Below are positions 29,623 through 44,515 of a DNA stretch of 64,000 nt, in pieces. The position numbers and the translations under genes are program-made. The DNA comes from Gadus chalcogrammus (Eukaryota > Chordata > Actinopteri > Gadiformes > Gadidae). The stretch lies in the NCBI RefSeq assembly GCF_026213295.1, contig NC_079415.1, forward strand, positions 22,158,639 through 22,222,638, given 5' to 3'. The notes under the pieces are model-generated. The model searched no databases. It was not told where the DNA came from and was given only the letters and a program-made list of their open reading frames with translations. The stretch's first letter is position 1, and each line of letters starts with the position of its first letter.

Positions 29623-30313
29623 GGTGTGCAGACACAGCTGGCCTGTGGCCACGTTTTTGAAGTCTGGGGTCAAAAGGTCAAAATGAGCCGGCACCACGCC
29701 GATTATGAGATGACAAAAAGTTCATGTGCATTTCTCCCATAAATTTAAATAAATTAAATAAATAAATTTTTGTCATTATTAAAGAGAGGCCTGAGTATCA
29801 GATATGCATGTTGGATGGCTAGGGTGTAGGTCTGGGAAGAACTTCAGGCCAAAATCTTCCAAGCGAGCCGCTGGGTGAGCTGCTACGAGATGGAGCACTT
29901 GCTGAGTCATTTCCTGTGGGGCTGGAGCCACAGGTTGATGCGTAGAACCCCTTTTACAGTATATATAAGAGACCCCAGTCACCTATTGCATCACTTCCTT
30001 TAGGGCTTCGGCCTTCTTATTGGTCGTTGCAGTATAATTGAATGCCCTCTTTCATATATATGATACCACCACCACTGGGACGTGGCAACAATTCTCCAAA
30101 TCCATAAGGGGTGGGGGGTGCTTGTGGACAGCAGGGGTGTACACTAGACATAAATAGGAAGCAAACTCAGAAGGAGGACTGACCTCTCACACATATTTAA
30201 TTAATTGCTTCAAATAACCCTGCCTGGTTAAATCAATGAGCTTGGTGTTTTGCTTTCAAAAATAGGTGATAGACGAAGTCTAAACTGCAGAAAATAAAAA
30301 CATCCAACATGCC
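29623..30313. other. Spacer, nothing recognised
   Basis: Unannotatable sequence with a short AAATAAATTAAATAAATAAAT tract near 29745-29765. No gene. Confidence 0.45.
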
Positions 30314-30520
30314 TTTTTTTTTTTTTTTTTCATATTTTTATTGGGTTTTTTCTTTTTATAGACACAACAAAAACACCCACAAGGAACAGTTGTCTCGTCA
30401 TGAGTATACGTTGCAAATTTTAACAATGAAAATAAGCATAGATTATACAAATATCAAAATATCAAACTTATAACACAAAATAAATAGTTCAAAGAAAGTA
30501 ATGAGAGAGACAGAGAAATA
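30314..30520 (-). mobile_element. Possible retroposed 3' end with poly(A) tail
   Basis: Read on -, an AATAAA (+ 30337-30342) is followed within 10 nt by a run of 17 A (30314-30330), as at the 3' end of a LINE or processed transcript. The upstream sequence is AT-rich and not identified. No target duplication was established. Confidence 0.4.
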
Positions 30521-30866
30521 ATAATAAATATAGCTGCGAGCAGCAATGTGGGTGTCAAACATAATGGGACATGACGACCGTCTCGGAAATCGGAAATACC
30601 GACAGCCGGTGGGATGAGTAAATGGGAAAAGGACCCCACCTAGAGGTAAGGGCGCAATACAGTCTGCCTGGCAGAACAAATGTCACTAATACATAGGGGT
30701 ATTCGGAACAATATCTCTAAAAGTGACACAATGTAAACAAGCATCCGTTCTGGAGGTAGTTTGTGAAGCATCGAATCCAGTGGGAATTGCAGTTTATATC
30801 GTAAGCGGGCGGAATGGTAAATATAGTCATTGTTGCATTATACATTAAGTACCGCACGTCGCCACA

Positions 30867-30931
30867 CGAGTGCAGTGTCTACCCATTAATGAGCGCCACA
30901 CGAGTGCAGTGTCTACCCATTAATGAGCGCC
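30867..30931 (+). repeat. 34-bp duplication in first array unit
   Basis: CGCCACACGAGTGCAGTGTC...TTAATGAG is present twice in tandem here and again at about 46768-46833 in the last unit, while the inner long units carry one copy. Confidence 0.8.
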
Positions 30932-33900
30932 GTCAAGTTTGATTGACTGTCACGGCCAAACGGTTTTGAATTTGAGAAAGCTGTATAATACATTTGTTCA
31001 GCTTGGTCGGAAGATCATATATGCCAAGTTTCATGAAGATTGGACATAATATGTGGCCTGTGGAATTTTACAATTGATTTTGACAATTTTCAACATGGCG
31101 GCCAAGTTCTGATGTTGCAATGAGAAATAATTTTAAAGCTATATAAGGAGGTCTGGCAGTATCCTCAAACATTAAAAATAAGTTTGAAATGTACTCATGT
31201 GAAGAGAGAGGAGTTAAAACACGTCTTCATTAATTATAGCGCCCCCTAGAGGTCAATGGTCACCAATGGTCATTCATTGAGTGTCCCCATGATGATGTTA
31301 TGGGTCTATGTAACAAGTTTGGTCATGATATGTCAAAGGGATGCTGAGATATTGGCGTGTTTCCGGTTTGGTGGCTTCGCGGTCGAATATCATTGGCTGT
31401 CACGGATATTTCTGCAATAAATAATATGCAAGCCACACGGGGAGGTCTGATAGTATCACCAAACATTGAAAATAAGTTTGAAATGTACTCATGTGAAGAG
31501 AGAGGAGTCAAAACACTTCGACATTAATAACAGCGCCAGCTAGAAGTCAAAGGTCACCAAATTAATTCAGTGTCACCGTGATGGGGTCATGGGTCTATGT
31601 ACCAAGGTTAATTATGATATGTCAAAGAACTGCTGAGATATGGGCTTACTTCCGGTCAAATTTGATTGGCTTTAGCGGGCAAGCGGTTTTGAATTTGACA
31701 AATCTATTCAATGTTTTTCATCATGGATGGCCAGAAGATCATGCGTGCCAAGTTTCGAGATGTTTGGACAAGATTTGTGATAGAAGTAGCATTTTGATGG
31801 TTTTTGACATAAACCAAGATGGCGGAAATATACGTCATGGCGCAATGACGTCATAGGGTGTGTTGAACTGGGCTTGGACCAAGGAATCCAATGATACCTG
31901 GTTTGTGAATATTGGTATATTGGAATATTGGTTATGATATGTCAAAGGGCTGCTGAGATATTGGCGTGTTTCCGGTTTGGCGGCTTCGCGGCCGAATATT
32001 TTTTGGCTGTCGCGGATATTTCTGCAATAAATAATATGCTAGCCATACGGGGAGGTCTGATAGTATCACCAGACATTAATAATAAGTTTGAAATGTACTC
32101 ATGTGAAGAGAGAGGAGTCAAAACACATCAACATTAATAACAGCGCCCCCTAGAGGTCAAAGGTCACTAAATTCATTCAGTGTAACCTTTATGGGGTCAT
32201 GGGTCTATCTACCAAGGTTGGTTATAATATGTCAAAGGGCTGCTGAGATATGGGCTTACATCCGGTTTGGCGGCTTCGCCGCCAAATTTGATTGGATCTA
32301 GCGGGCAAACGGTTTTGAATTTGAAAGGTCTATTCAATGTTTTGCATCAAGCATGGTTGGAAGATGATATGTGCCAAGTTTCGAGATTATTGGACAAGAT
32401 TTGTGATAGAAGTAGCACTTTGAAGGTTTTTGACATAAACCAAGATGGCAGAAATATACGTCATGGCGCAATGACGTCATAGGGTGTGTTGAACTTGGCT
32501 TGGACCAAGGAATCCAATGATACCTGGTTTGTGAATATTGGTCAAATAGGTCGAAAGTTATGAACATGAATGCATGTCCAACTTTGACCTGTTGGTGGCG
32601 CTAGAGCTGTGGAGCTAGAGACCTGAGATTGGGTTAATGGGCTAATGGGGCTGTCTTGAACCAGTGTGGCAAATTTCACAACTTTTCGCCAAGCGGTTCT
32701 ATGGGCTGCCATTGACTCCCATTGAAGGATAATAATAATAAATATAGCTGCGAGCAGCAATGTGGGTGTCAAGCATAATCGGACTCGGTAGGCTAATTCT
32801 GCCGGATGGACGCAATCGGCCTGGGGGCTACATGACGACCGCCTCGGAAATCGGCAATACCGACAGCCGGTGGGATGAGTAAATGGGAAAAAGGACCCCA
32901 CCTAGAGGTAAGGGCGCAATGCAGTCTGCCTGACAGAACAAATGTCACAAATACATAGGGGTATTCGGAACAATATCAACAAAATAATTTACAAGATATA
33001 TGGGGAGGTCTGACAGTATCATTAAACATTGATAATAAGTTTGAAATGTACTCATGTGAAGAGAGAGGAGTTAAAACACGTCTTCATTAATTATAGCGCC
33101 CCCTAGAGGTCAATGGTCACCAAATTCATTGAGTGTCCCCATAATGATGTTATGGGTCTATGTATCAAGTTTGGTTATGATTTGTCCAAGGGATACTGAG
33201 ATATTGGCGTTTTTCCAGTTTGGCGGCTTCGCGGTTGAATATCATTGGCTGTCGCGGATATTTGTGCAAGTTATAATATACTAGCTATACGGGGAGGTCT
33301 GATAGTATCACCAGACATTGAAAATAAGTTGTAAATGTACTCATGTGAAGAGAAAGAGGTCAAAACACATGGACATTAATAACAGCGCCCCCTACAGGTC
33401 AAAGGTCACCAAATTAAATCAGTGTCACCTTTATGAGGCCATGGGTCTATATACCAAGTCTGGTTATGATATGTCAAAGGGATGCTGAGAAATCGGCTCA
33501 CTTCCTGTTTGGCGGCTTCGCCGCCAAATTTGATTGGCTTTAGCGGGCAAACGGTTTTGAATTTGACAAATCTATTCGATGTTTTTCATCAAGGATGGCC
33601 AGAAGATCATGTGTGCCAAGTTTCGAGATGATTGGACAAGATTTGTGATAGGAGTAGCATTTTGAAGGTTTTTGACATAAACCAAGATGGCGGACATATA
33701 CGTCATGGCGCAATGACGTCATAGGATGTGTTGAACTGGGCTTGGTTCAAGGAATCCAATGATACCTGGTTTGTGAAAATTGGTCGAATAGGTCAAAAGT
33801 TATGAACATGAATGCATGCCCAACTTTGACCTGTTGGTGGCGCTAGAGCTGTTGGGCTAGCGACCTTAGATTGGCTTAATGGGCTAATGGGGCAGTCCTG

Positions 33901-35283
33901 AACAAGTGTGCCAAATTTCACAACTTTTCGCCAAGCGGTTCTATGGGCTGCCATTGACTCCAATGGCAGCATAATAATAATAATAATAATAAGAATTCGT
34001 ACAATAACAATAGGTTGTCTCGCAACATAGTTGCTTGACACCCAAATATAGCTGCGAGCAGCAATGTGGGTGTCAAGCATAATCGGACTCGGTAGGCTTA
34101 TTCTGCCGGATGGACGCAATCGGCCAGGGGGCTACATGACGACCGCCTCGGAAATCGGCAATACCGACAGCCGGTGGGATGAGTAAATGGGAAAAGGACC
34201 CCACCTAGAGGTAAGGGGGCAATGCAGTCTGCCTGACAGAACAAATGTCACAAATACATAGGGGTATTCGGAACAATATCAACAAAATAATTTACAAGAT
34301 ATATGGGGAGGTCTGACAGTATCATTAAACATTGATAATAAGTTTGAAATGTACTCATGTGAAGAGAGAGGAGTTAAAACACGTCTTCATTAATTATAGC
34401 GCCCCCTAGAGGTCAATGGTCACCAAATTCATTGAGTGTCCCCATAATGATGTTATGGGTCTATGTATCAAGTTTGGTTATGATTTGTCCAAGGGATACT
34501 GAGATATTGGCGTTTTTCCAGTTTGGCGGCTTCGCGGTTGAATATCATTGGCTGTCGCGGATATTTGTGCAAGTTATAATATACTAGCTATACGGGGAGG
34601 TCTGATAGTATCACCAGACATTGAAAATAAGTTGTAAATGTACTCATGTGAAGAGAAAAAGGTCAAAACACATGGACATTAATAACAGCGCCCCCTACAG
34701 GTCAAAGGTCACCAAATTAAATCAGTGTCACCTTTATGAGGCCATGGGTCTATATACCAAGTCTGGTTATGATATGTCAAAGGGATGCTGAGAAATCGGC
34801 TCACTTCCTGTTTGGCGGCTTTGCCGCCAAATTTGATTGGCTTTAGCGGGCAAACGGTTTTGAATTTGACAAATCTATTCGATGTTTTTCATCAAGGATG
34901 GCCAGAAGATCATGTGTGCCAAGTTTCGAGATGATTGGACAAGATTTGTGATAGGAGTAGCATTTTGAAGGTTTTTGACATAAACCAAGATGGCGGACAT
35001 ATACGTCATGGCGCAATGACGTCATAGGATGTGTTGAACTGGGCTTGGTTCAAGGAATCCAATGATACCTGGTTTGTGAAAATTGGTCGAATAGGTCAAA
35101 AGTTATGAACATGAATGCATGCCCAACTTTGACCTGTTGGTGGCGCTAGAGCTGTTGGGCTAGCGACCTTAGATTGGCTTAATGGGCTAATGGGGCAGTC
35201 CTGAACAAGTGTGCCAAATTTCACAACTTTTCGCCAAGCGGTTCTATGGGCTGCCATTGACTCCAATGGCAGCATAATAATAA

Positions 35284-35480
35284 TAATAATAATAATAATA
35301 AGAATTCGTACAATAACAATAGGTTGTCTCGCAACATAGTTGCTTGACACCCAATAATAATAAGAATTCGTACAATAACAATAGGTTGTCTCGCAACATA
35401 GTTGCTTGACACCCAATAAGAATAATAAGAATTCGTACAATAACAATAGGTTGTCTCGCAACATAGTTGCTTGACACCCA
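35284..35480 (+). repeat. Tandem copies of the array unit's 3' terminus
   Basis: Three copies of a 60-70-bp segment follow each other: an (AAT)n tract, AGAATTCGTACAATAACAAT, GGTTGTCTCGCAAC and TTGCTTGACACCC. Two-copy versions occur at about 38100-38240, 44490-44638 and 46262-46384. The headless unit begins right after the last copy at 35484. Confidence 0.85.
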
Positions 35481-38096
35481 ATAATAATGAGAAATAATTT
35501 ATAAGCTATATGAGTAGGTCTGACAGTATCATCAGACATTGAAAATAAGTTTGAAATGTACTCATGTGAAGAGAGAGGAGTTAAAACACGTCTTCATTAA
35601 TTATAGCGCCCCCTAGCGGTCAATGGTCACCAAATTCTTTGAGTGTCCCCATGATTATGTTATGGGTCAATGTATCAAGTTTGGTTATGATATGTCAAAG
35701 GGCTGCAGAGATATTGGCGTGTTTCCGGTTTTCCGGCTTCGCGCTCGAATATCATTGGCTGTCGCGGATATTTCTGCAAGACGTAATATATGAGCTATAT
35801 GGGGAGGTCTGATAGTATCACCAGACATTGAAAATAAGTTTTAAATGTACTCATGTGAAGAGAGAGGAGTCAAAACACATCGACATTAATAACAGCGCCA
35901 CCTAGAGGTCAAGGGTCACCAAATTCATTCAGTGTCACCGTGATGCGGTCATGGGTCTCTCTACCAAGGTTGGTTATGATAGGTCAAAGGGCTTCTGAGA
36001 TATGGGCTTACTTCCGGTTTGGCAACTTGGCGGTTAAATTTGATTGGCTTTAGCGGACAAACGGTTTTGAATTTGACAAATCTATTCGATGTTTTTTATC
36101 AAGCATGGCCAGAAGATCATGTGTGTCAAGATTCGAGATGATTGGACAAGATTTGTGATAGGAGTAGCATTTTGAAGGTTTTTGACATAAACCAAGATGG
36201 CGGACATATACGTCATGGCGCAATGACGTCATAGGGTTTGTTGAGCTGGGCTTGGTTCAAGGAATCCAATGATACCTGGTTTGTGAAAATTGGTCGAATA
36301 GGTCGAAAGTTATGAACATGAATGCATGCCCAACTTTGACCTGTTGGTGGCGCTAGAGCTGTTGGGCTAGCGACCTTAGATTGGCTTAATGGGCTAATGG
36401 GGCAGTCCTGAACAAGTGTGCCAAATTTCACAACTTTTCGCCAAGCGGTTCTATGGGCTGCCATTGACTCCAATGGCAGCATAATAATAATAATAAATAT
36501 AGCTGCGAGCAGCAATGTGGGTGTCAAGCATAATCGGACTCGGTAGGCTAATTCTGCCGGATGGACGCAATTGGCCTGGGGGCTACATGACGACCGCCTC
36601 GGAAATCGGCAATACCGACAGCCGGTGGGATGAGTAAATGGGAAAAAGGACCCCACCTAGAGGTAAGGGCGCAATGCAGTCTGCCTGACAGAACAAATGT
36701 CACAAATACATAGGGGTATTCGGAACAATATCCCTAAAAGAGACACCATGTAAACAAGCATCCCTTCTGGAGGTGGTTCGTGAAGCATCTGATCCAGTGG
36801 GAATTGCAGTTTATATTTTAAGTGGGCGGAATGGTAAATATAGTCATTGTTGCATTATACATTAAGTACCGCTTATCGCCACACGAGTGCAGTGTCTACC
36901 CATTAATGAGCGCCGTCAAGTTTGATTGCCTGTCACGGCCAAACGGTTTTGAATTTGAGAAAGCTGTTTAACACATTAGTTCAGCTTGGTCTGAAGATCA
37001 TATATGCAGAGTTTCATGAAGATTGGACATAATTTGTGGCCTGTGGGAATTTACAACTGATTTTGACAACTTTCAACATGGCGGCCAAGTTCTGATGTTG
37101 CAATGAGAAATAATTTATATGCTATATGAGTAGGTCTGACAGTATCATCAGACATTGAAAATAAGTTTGAAATGTACTCATGTGAAGAGAGAGGAGTTAA
37201 AACACGTCTTCATTAATTATAGCGCCCCCTAGCGGTAAATGGTCACCAAATTCTTTGAGTGTCCCCATGATTATGTTATGGGTCAATGTATCAAGTTTGG
37301 TTATGATATGTCAAAGGGCTGCAGAGATATTGGCATGTTTCCGGTTTTCCGGCTTCGCGCTCGAATATCATTGGCTGTCGCGGATATTTCTGCAAGACGT
37401 AATATATGAGCTATATGGGGAGGTCTGATAGTATCACCAGACATTGAAAATAAGTTTTAAATGTACTCATGTGAAGAGAGAGGAGTCAAAACACATCGAC
37501 ATTAATAACAGCGCCACCTAGAGGTCAAGGGTCACCAAATTCATTCAGTGTCACCGTGATGCGGTCATGGGTCTCTTTACCAAGGTTGGTTATGATAGGT
37601 CAAAGGGCTTCTGAGATATGGGCTTACTTCCGGTTTGGCAACTTGGCGGTTAAATTTGATTGGCTTTAGCGGACAAACGGTTTTGAATTTGACAAATCTA
37701 TTCGATGTTTTTTATCAAGCATGGCCAGAAGATCATGTGTGTCAAGATTCGAGATGATTGGACAAGATTTGTGATAGAAGTAGCATTTTGAAGGTTTTTG
37801 ACATAAACCAAGATGGCGGAAATATACGTCATGGCACAATGACGTCATAGGGTTTGTTGAACTGGGCTTGGTTCAAGGAATCCAATGATACCTGGTTTGT
37901 GAATATTGGTCGAATAGGTCGAAAGTTATGAACATGAATGCATGCCCAACTTTGACCTGTTGGTGGCGCTAGAGCTGTAGGGCTAGCGACCTGAGATTGG
38001 CTTAATGGGCTAATGGGGCTGTCCTGAACCAGTGTGCCAAATTTCACAACTTTTCGCCAAGCGGTTCTATGGGCTACCATTGACTCCAATGGCAGC

Positions 38097-38127
<31 letters not shown>

Positions 38128-41100
38128 GAATTCGTACAATAACAATAGGTTGTCTCGCAACATAGTTGCTTGACACCCAATAATAATAAGAATTCGTACA
38201 ATAACAATAGGTTGTCTCGCAACATAGTTGCTTGACACCCAAATATAGCTGCGAGCAGCAATGTGGGTGTCAAGCATAATCGGACTCGGTAGGCTTATTC
38301 TGCCGGATGGACGCAATCGGCCAGGGGGCTACATGACGACCGCCTCGGAAATCGGCAATACCGACAGCCGGTGGGATGAGTAAATGGGAAAAGGACCCCA
38401 CCTAGAGGTAAGGGGGCAATGCAGTCTGCCTGACAGAACAAATGTCACAAATACATAGGGGTATTCGGAACAATATCAACAAAATAATTTACAAGATATA
38501 TGGGGAGGTCTGACAGTATCATTAAACATTGATAATAAGTTTGAAATGTACTCATGTGAAGAGAGAGGAGTTAAAACACGTCTTCATTAATTATAGCGCC
38601 CCCTAGAGGTCAATGGTCACCAAATTCATTGAGTGTCCCCATAATGATGTTATGGGTCTAGGTATCAAGTTTGGTTATGATTTGTCCAAGGGATGCTGAG
38701 ATATTGGCGTTTTTCCAGTTTGGCGGCTTCGCGGTTGAATATCATTGGCTGTCGCGGATATTTGTGCAAGTTATAATATACTAGCTATACGGGGAGGTCT
38801 GATAGTATCACCAGACATTGAAAATAAGTTGTAAATGTACTCATGTGAAGAGAAAGAGGTCAAAACACATGGACATTAATAACAGCGCCCCCTCCAGGTC
38901 AAAGGTCACCAAATTAAATCAGTGTCACCTTTATGAGGCCATGGGTCTATATACCAAGTCTGGTTATGATATGTCAAAGGGATGCTGAGAAATCGGCTCA
39001 CTTCCTGTTTGGCGGCTTCGCCGCCAAATTTGATTGGCTTTAGCGGGCAAACGGTTTTGAATTTGACAAATCTATTCGATGTTTTTCATCAAGCATGGCC
39101 AGAAGATCATGTGTACCAAGTTTCGAGATGATTGGACAAGATTTGTGATAGAAGTAGCATTTTGAGGGTTTTTGACATAAACCAAGATGGCGGACATATA
39201 CGTCATAACGCAATGACGTCATAGGGTGTGTTGAACTGGGCTTGGTTCAAGGAATCCAATGATACCTGGTTTGTGAAAATTGGTCGAATAGGTCGAAAGT
39301 TATGAACATGAATGCATGCCCAACTTTGACCTGTTGGTGGCGCTAGAGCTGTTGGGCTAGCGACCTGAGATTGGCTTAATGGGCTAATGGGGCAGTCCTG
39401 AACAAGTGTGCCAAATTTCACAACTTTTCGCCAAGCGGTTCTATGGGCTGCCATTGACTCCAATGGCAGCATAATAATAATAATAATAATAAGAATTCGT
39501 ACAATAACAATAGGTTGTCTCGCAACATAGTTGCTTGACACCCAAATATAGCTGCGAGCAGCAATGTGGGTGTCAAGCATAATCGGACTCGGTAGGCTAA
39601 TTCTGCCGGATGGACGCATTTGGCCAGGGGGCTACATGACGACCGCCTCGGAAATCGGCAATACCGACAGCCGGTGGGATGAGTAAATGGGAAAAAGGAC
39701 CCCACCTAGAGGTAAGGGCGCAATGCAGTCTGCCTGACAGAACAAATGTCACAAATACATAGGGGTATTCGGAACAATATCCCTAAAAGAGACACCATGT
39801 AAACAAGCATCCCTTCTGGAGGTGGTTCGTGAAGCATCTGATCCAGTGGGAATTGCAGTTTATATTTTAAGTGGGCGGAATGGTAAATATAGTCATTGTT
39901 GCATTATACATTAAGTACCGCTTATCGCCACACGAGTGCAGTGTCTACCCATTAATGAGCGCCGTCAAGTTTGATTGCCTGTCACGGCCAAACGGTTTTG
40001 AATTTGACAAAGCTGTTTTACACATTAGTTCAGCTTGGTCTGAAAATCATATATGCAGAGTTTCATGAAGATTGGACATAATTTGTGGCCTGTGGGAATT
40101 TACAACTGATTTTGACAACTTTCAACATGGCGGCCAAGTTCTGATGTTGCAATGAGAAATAATTTATAAGCTATATGAGTAGGTCTGACAGTATCATCAG
40201 ACATTGAAAATAAGTTTGAAATGTACTCATGTGAAGAGAGAGGAGTTAAAACACGTCTTCATTAATTATAGCGCCCCCTAGCGGTCAATGGTCACCAAAT
40301 TCTTTGAGTGTCCCCATGATTATGTTATGGGTCAATGTATCAAGTTTGGTTATGATATGTCAAAGGGCTGCAGAGATATTGGCGTGTTTCCGGTTTTCCG
40401 GCTTCGCGCTCGAATATCATTGGCTGTCGCGGATATTTCTGCAAGACGTAATATATGAGCTATATGGGGAGGTCTGATAGTATCACCAGACATTGAAAAT
40501 AAGTTTTAAATGTACTCATGTGAAGAGAGAGGAGTCAAAACACATCGACATTAATAACAGCGCCACCTAGAGGTCAAGGGTCACCAAATTCATTCAGTGT
40601 CACCGTGATGCGGTCATGGGTCTCTCTACCAAGGTTGGTTATGATAGGTCAAAGGGCTTCTGAGATATGGGCTTACTTCCGGTTTGGCAACTTGGCGGTT
40701 AAATTTGATTGGCTTTAGCGGACAAACGGTTTTGAATTTGACAAATCTATTCGATGTTTTTTTATCAAGCATGGCCAGAAGATCATGTGTGCCAAGATTC
40801 GAGATGATTGGACAAGATTTGTGATAGAAGTAGCATTTTGAAGGTTTTTGACATAAACCAAGATGGCGGAAATATACGTCATGGCACAATGACGTCATAG
40901 GGTGTGTTGAACTGGGCTTGGTTCAAGGAATCCAATGATACCTGGTTTGTGATTATTGGTCGAATAGGTCGAAAGTTATGAACATGAATGCATGCCCAAC
41001 TTTGACCTGTTGGTGGCGCTAGAGCTGTTGGGCTAGCGACCTGAGATTGGCTTAATGGGCTAATGGGGCTGTCCTGAACCAGTGTGCCAAATTTCACAAC

Positions 41101-44100
41101 TTTTCGCCAAGCGGTTCTATGGGCTGCCATTGACTCCCATTGAAGGATAATAATAATAATAATAATAGGAATTCGTACGAAAACAATAGGTTGTCTCGCA
41201 ACATAGTTGCTTGACACCCAAATATAGCTGCGAGCAGCAATGTGGGTGTCAAGCGTAATGGGACTCGGTAAGCTAATTCTGCCGGATGGACGCAATCGGC
41301 CAGGGGGCTACATGACGACCGCCTCGGAAATCGGCAATACCGACAGCCGGTGGGATGAGTAAATGGGAAAAGGACCCCACCTAGAGGTAAGGGCGCCATG
41401 CAGTCTGCCTGACAGAACAAATGTCACAAATACATAGGGGTACTCGGAACAATATCCCTAAAAGAGACACAATGTAAAGAAGCATCCGTTCTTGAGGTTG
41501 TTCGTGAAACATCTAATCCAGTGGGAATTGCAGTTTATAATGTAGGTGGGCGGAATGGTAAATAGATTAATTGTTGCATTATACATTAAGTACCGCTTAT
41601 CGCCACACGAGTGCAGTGTCTACCCATTAATGAGCGCCGTCACGTTTGATTGGCTGTCACGGCCAAACGGTTTTGAATTTGAGAAAGCTGTTTGATACAT
41701 TTGTTCAGCTTCGTCTGAAGATCATATATGCAAAGTTTTATGAAGATTGGACAATATTTGTGGCCTGTGGAAATTTACAACTGATTTTGAGAACTTTCAA
41801 CATGGTGGCCAAGTTCTGATGATGCCATGAGAAATAATTAGTAAGCTATATGGGGAGGTCTGACAGTATCATCAGACATTGAAAATAAGTTTGCAATGTA
41901 CTCATGTGAAGAGAGAGGAGTTAAAACACGTCTTCATTAATTATAGCGCCCCCTAGATGTCAATGGTCACCAGATTCAGTGAGTGTCCCCATGATGATGT
42001 GATGGGTCTATCTATCAAGTTTGGTTATGATATGTCAAAGGGCTGCAGAGATATTGGCGTGTTTCCGGTTTGGCGGCTTCGCGGTCGAATATCATTGGCT
42101 ATCGCAGATATTTCTGCAAAAAAATAATATACTAGCTATATGGGGAGGTCTGATAGTATCACCAGACATTGAAAATAAGTTTTAAATATACTCATGTGAA
42201 GTGAGAGGAGTCAAAACACATCGACATTAATAACAGCGCCCCCTAGAGAACAAAGGTCACCAAATTCTATCAGTGTCACCTTTATGAGGCCATGGGTCTA
42301 TATACCAAGTCTGGTTATGATATGTCAAAGGGTTGCTGAGAAATCGGCTCACCTCCTGTTCGGCGGCTTTGCCGCCAAATTTGATTGGCTTTAGCGGGCA
42401 AACGGTTTTGAATTTGACAAATCTATTCGATGTTTTTCATCAAAGATGGCCAGAAGATCATGTGTGCCAAGTTTCGAGATGATTGGACAAGATTTGTGAT
42501 AGAAGTAGCATTTTGAAGGTTTTTGACATAAACCAAGATGGCGGAAATATACGTCATGGCGCAATGACGTCATAGGGTGTGTTGAACTAGGCTTGGTTCA
42601 AGGAATCCAATGATACCTGGTTTGTCAATATTGGTCGAATGGGTCGAAAGTTATGAACATGAATGCATGTCCAACTTTGACCTGTTAGTGGCGCTAGAGC
42701 TGTTGGGCTACCTACCTGAGATTGGCTTAATGGGCTAATGGGGCTGTCTTGAACAAGTGTGCCAAATTTCACAACTTTTCACCAAGCGGTTCTATGGGCT
42801 GCCATTGACTCCCATGGCAGTATAATAATAGGAATTCATACAAAAACAATAGGTTGTCTCGCAACATAGTTGCTTGACACCCAAATATAGCTGCGAGCAG
42901 CAATGTGGGTGTCAAGCATAATCGGACTCGGTAGGCTAATTCTGCCGGATGGACGCATTTGGCCAGGGGGCTACATGACGACCGCCTCGGAAATCGGCAA
43001 TACCGACAGCCGGTGGGATGAGTAAATGGGAAAAAGGACCCCACCTAGAGGTAAGGGCGCAATGCAGTCTGCCTGACAGAACAAATGTCACAAATACATA
43101 GGGGTATTCGGAACAATATCCCTAAAAGAGACACCATGTAAACAAGCATCCCTTCTGGAGGTGGTTCGTGAAGCATCTGATCCAGTGGGAATTGCAGTTT
43201 ATATTTTAAGTGGGCGGAATGGTAAATATAGTCATTGTTGCATTATACATTAAGTACCGCTTATCGCCACACGAGTGCAGTGTCTACCCATTAATGAGCG
43301 CCGTCAAGTTTGATTGCCTGTCACGGCCAAACGGTTTTGAATTTGAGAAAGCTGTTTAACACATTAGTTCAGCTTGGTCTGAAGATCATATATGCAGAGT
43401 TTCATGAAGATTGGACATAATTTGTGGCCTGTGGGAATTTACAACTGATTTTGACAACTTTCAACATGGCGGCCAAGTTCTGATGTTGCAATGAGAAATA
43501 ATTTATAAGCTATATGAGTAGGTCTGACAGTATCATCAGACATTGAAAATAAGTTTGAAATGTACTCATGTGAAGAGAGAGGAGTTAAAACACGTCTTCA
43601 TTAATTATAGCGCCCCCTAGCGGTCAATGGTCACCAAATTCTTTGAGTGTCCCCATGATTATGTTATGGGTCAATGTATCAAGTTTGGTTATGATATGTC
43701 AAAGGGCTGCAGAGATATTGGCGTGTTTCCGGTTTTCCGGCTTCGCGCTCGAATATCATTGGCTGTCGCGGATATTTCTGCAAGACGTAATATATGAGCT
43801 ATATGGGGAGGTCTGATAGTATCACCAGACATTGAAAATAAGTTTTAAATGTACTCATGTGAAGAGAGAGGAGTCAAAACACATCGACATTAATAACAGC
43901 GCCACCTAGAGGTCAAGGGTCACCAAATTCATTCAGTGTCACCGTGATGCGGTCATGGGTCTCTCTACCAAGGTTGGTTATGATAGGTCAAAGGGCTTCT
44001 GAGATATGGGCTTACTTCCGGTTTGGCAACTTGGCGGTTAAATTTGATTGGCTTTAGCGGACAAACGGTTTTGAATTTGACAAATCTATTCGATGTTTTT

Positions 44101-44484
44101 TATCAAGCATGGCCAGAAGATCATGTGTGCCAAGATTAGAGATGATTGGACAAGATTTGTGATAGAAGTAGCATTTTGAAGGTTTTTGACATAAACCAAG
44201 ATGGCGGAAATATACGTCATGGCACAATGACGTCATAGGGTGTGTTGAACTGGGCTTGGTTCAAGGAATCCAATGATACCTGGTTTGTGAATATTGGTCG
44301 AATAGGTCGAAAGTTATGAACATGAATGCATGCCCAACTTTGACCTGTTGGTGGCGCTAGAGCTGTTGGGCTAGCGACCTGAGATTGGCTTAATGGGCTA
44401 ATGGGGCTGTCCTGAACCAGTGTGCCAAATTTCACAACTTTTCGCCAAGCGGTTCTATGGGCTACCATTGACTCCAATGGCAGC

Positions 44485-44515
<31 letters not shown>

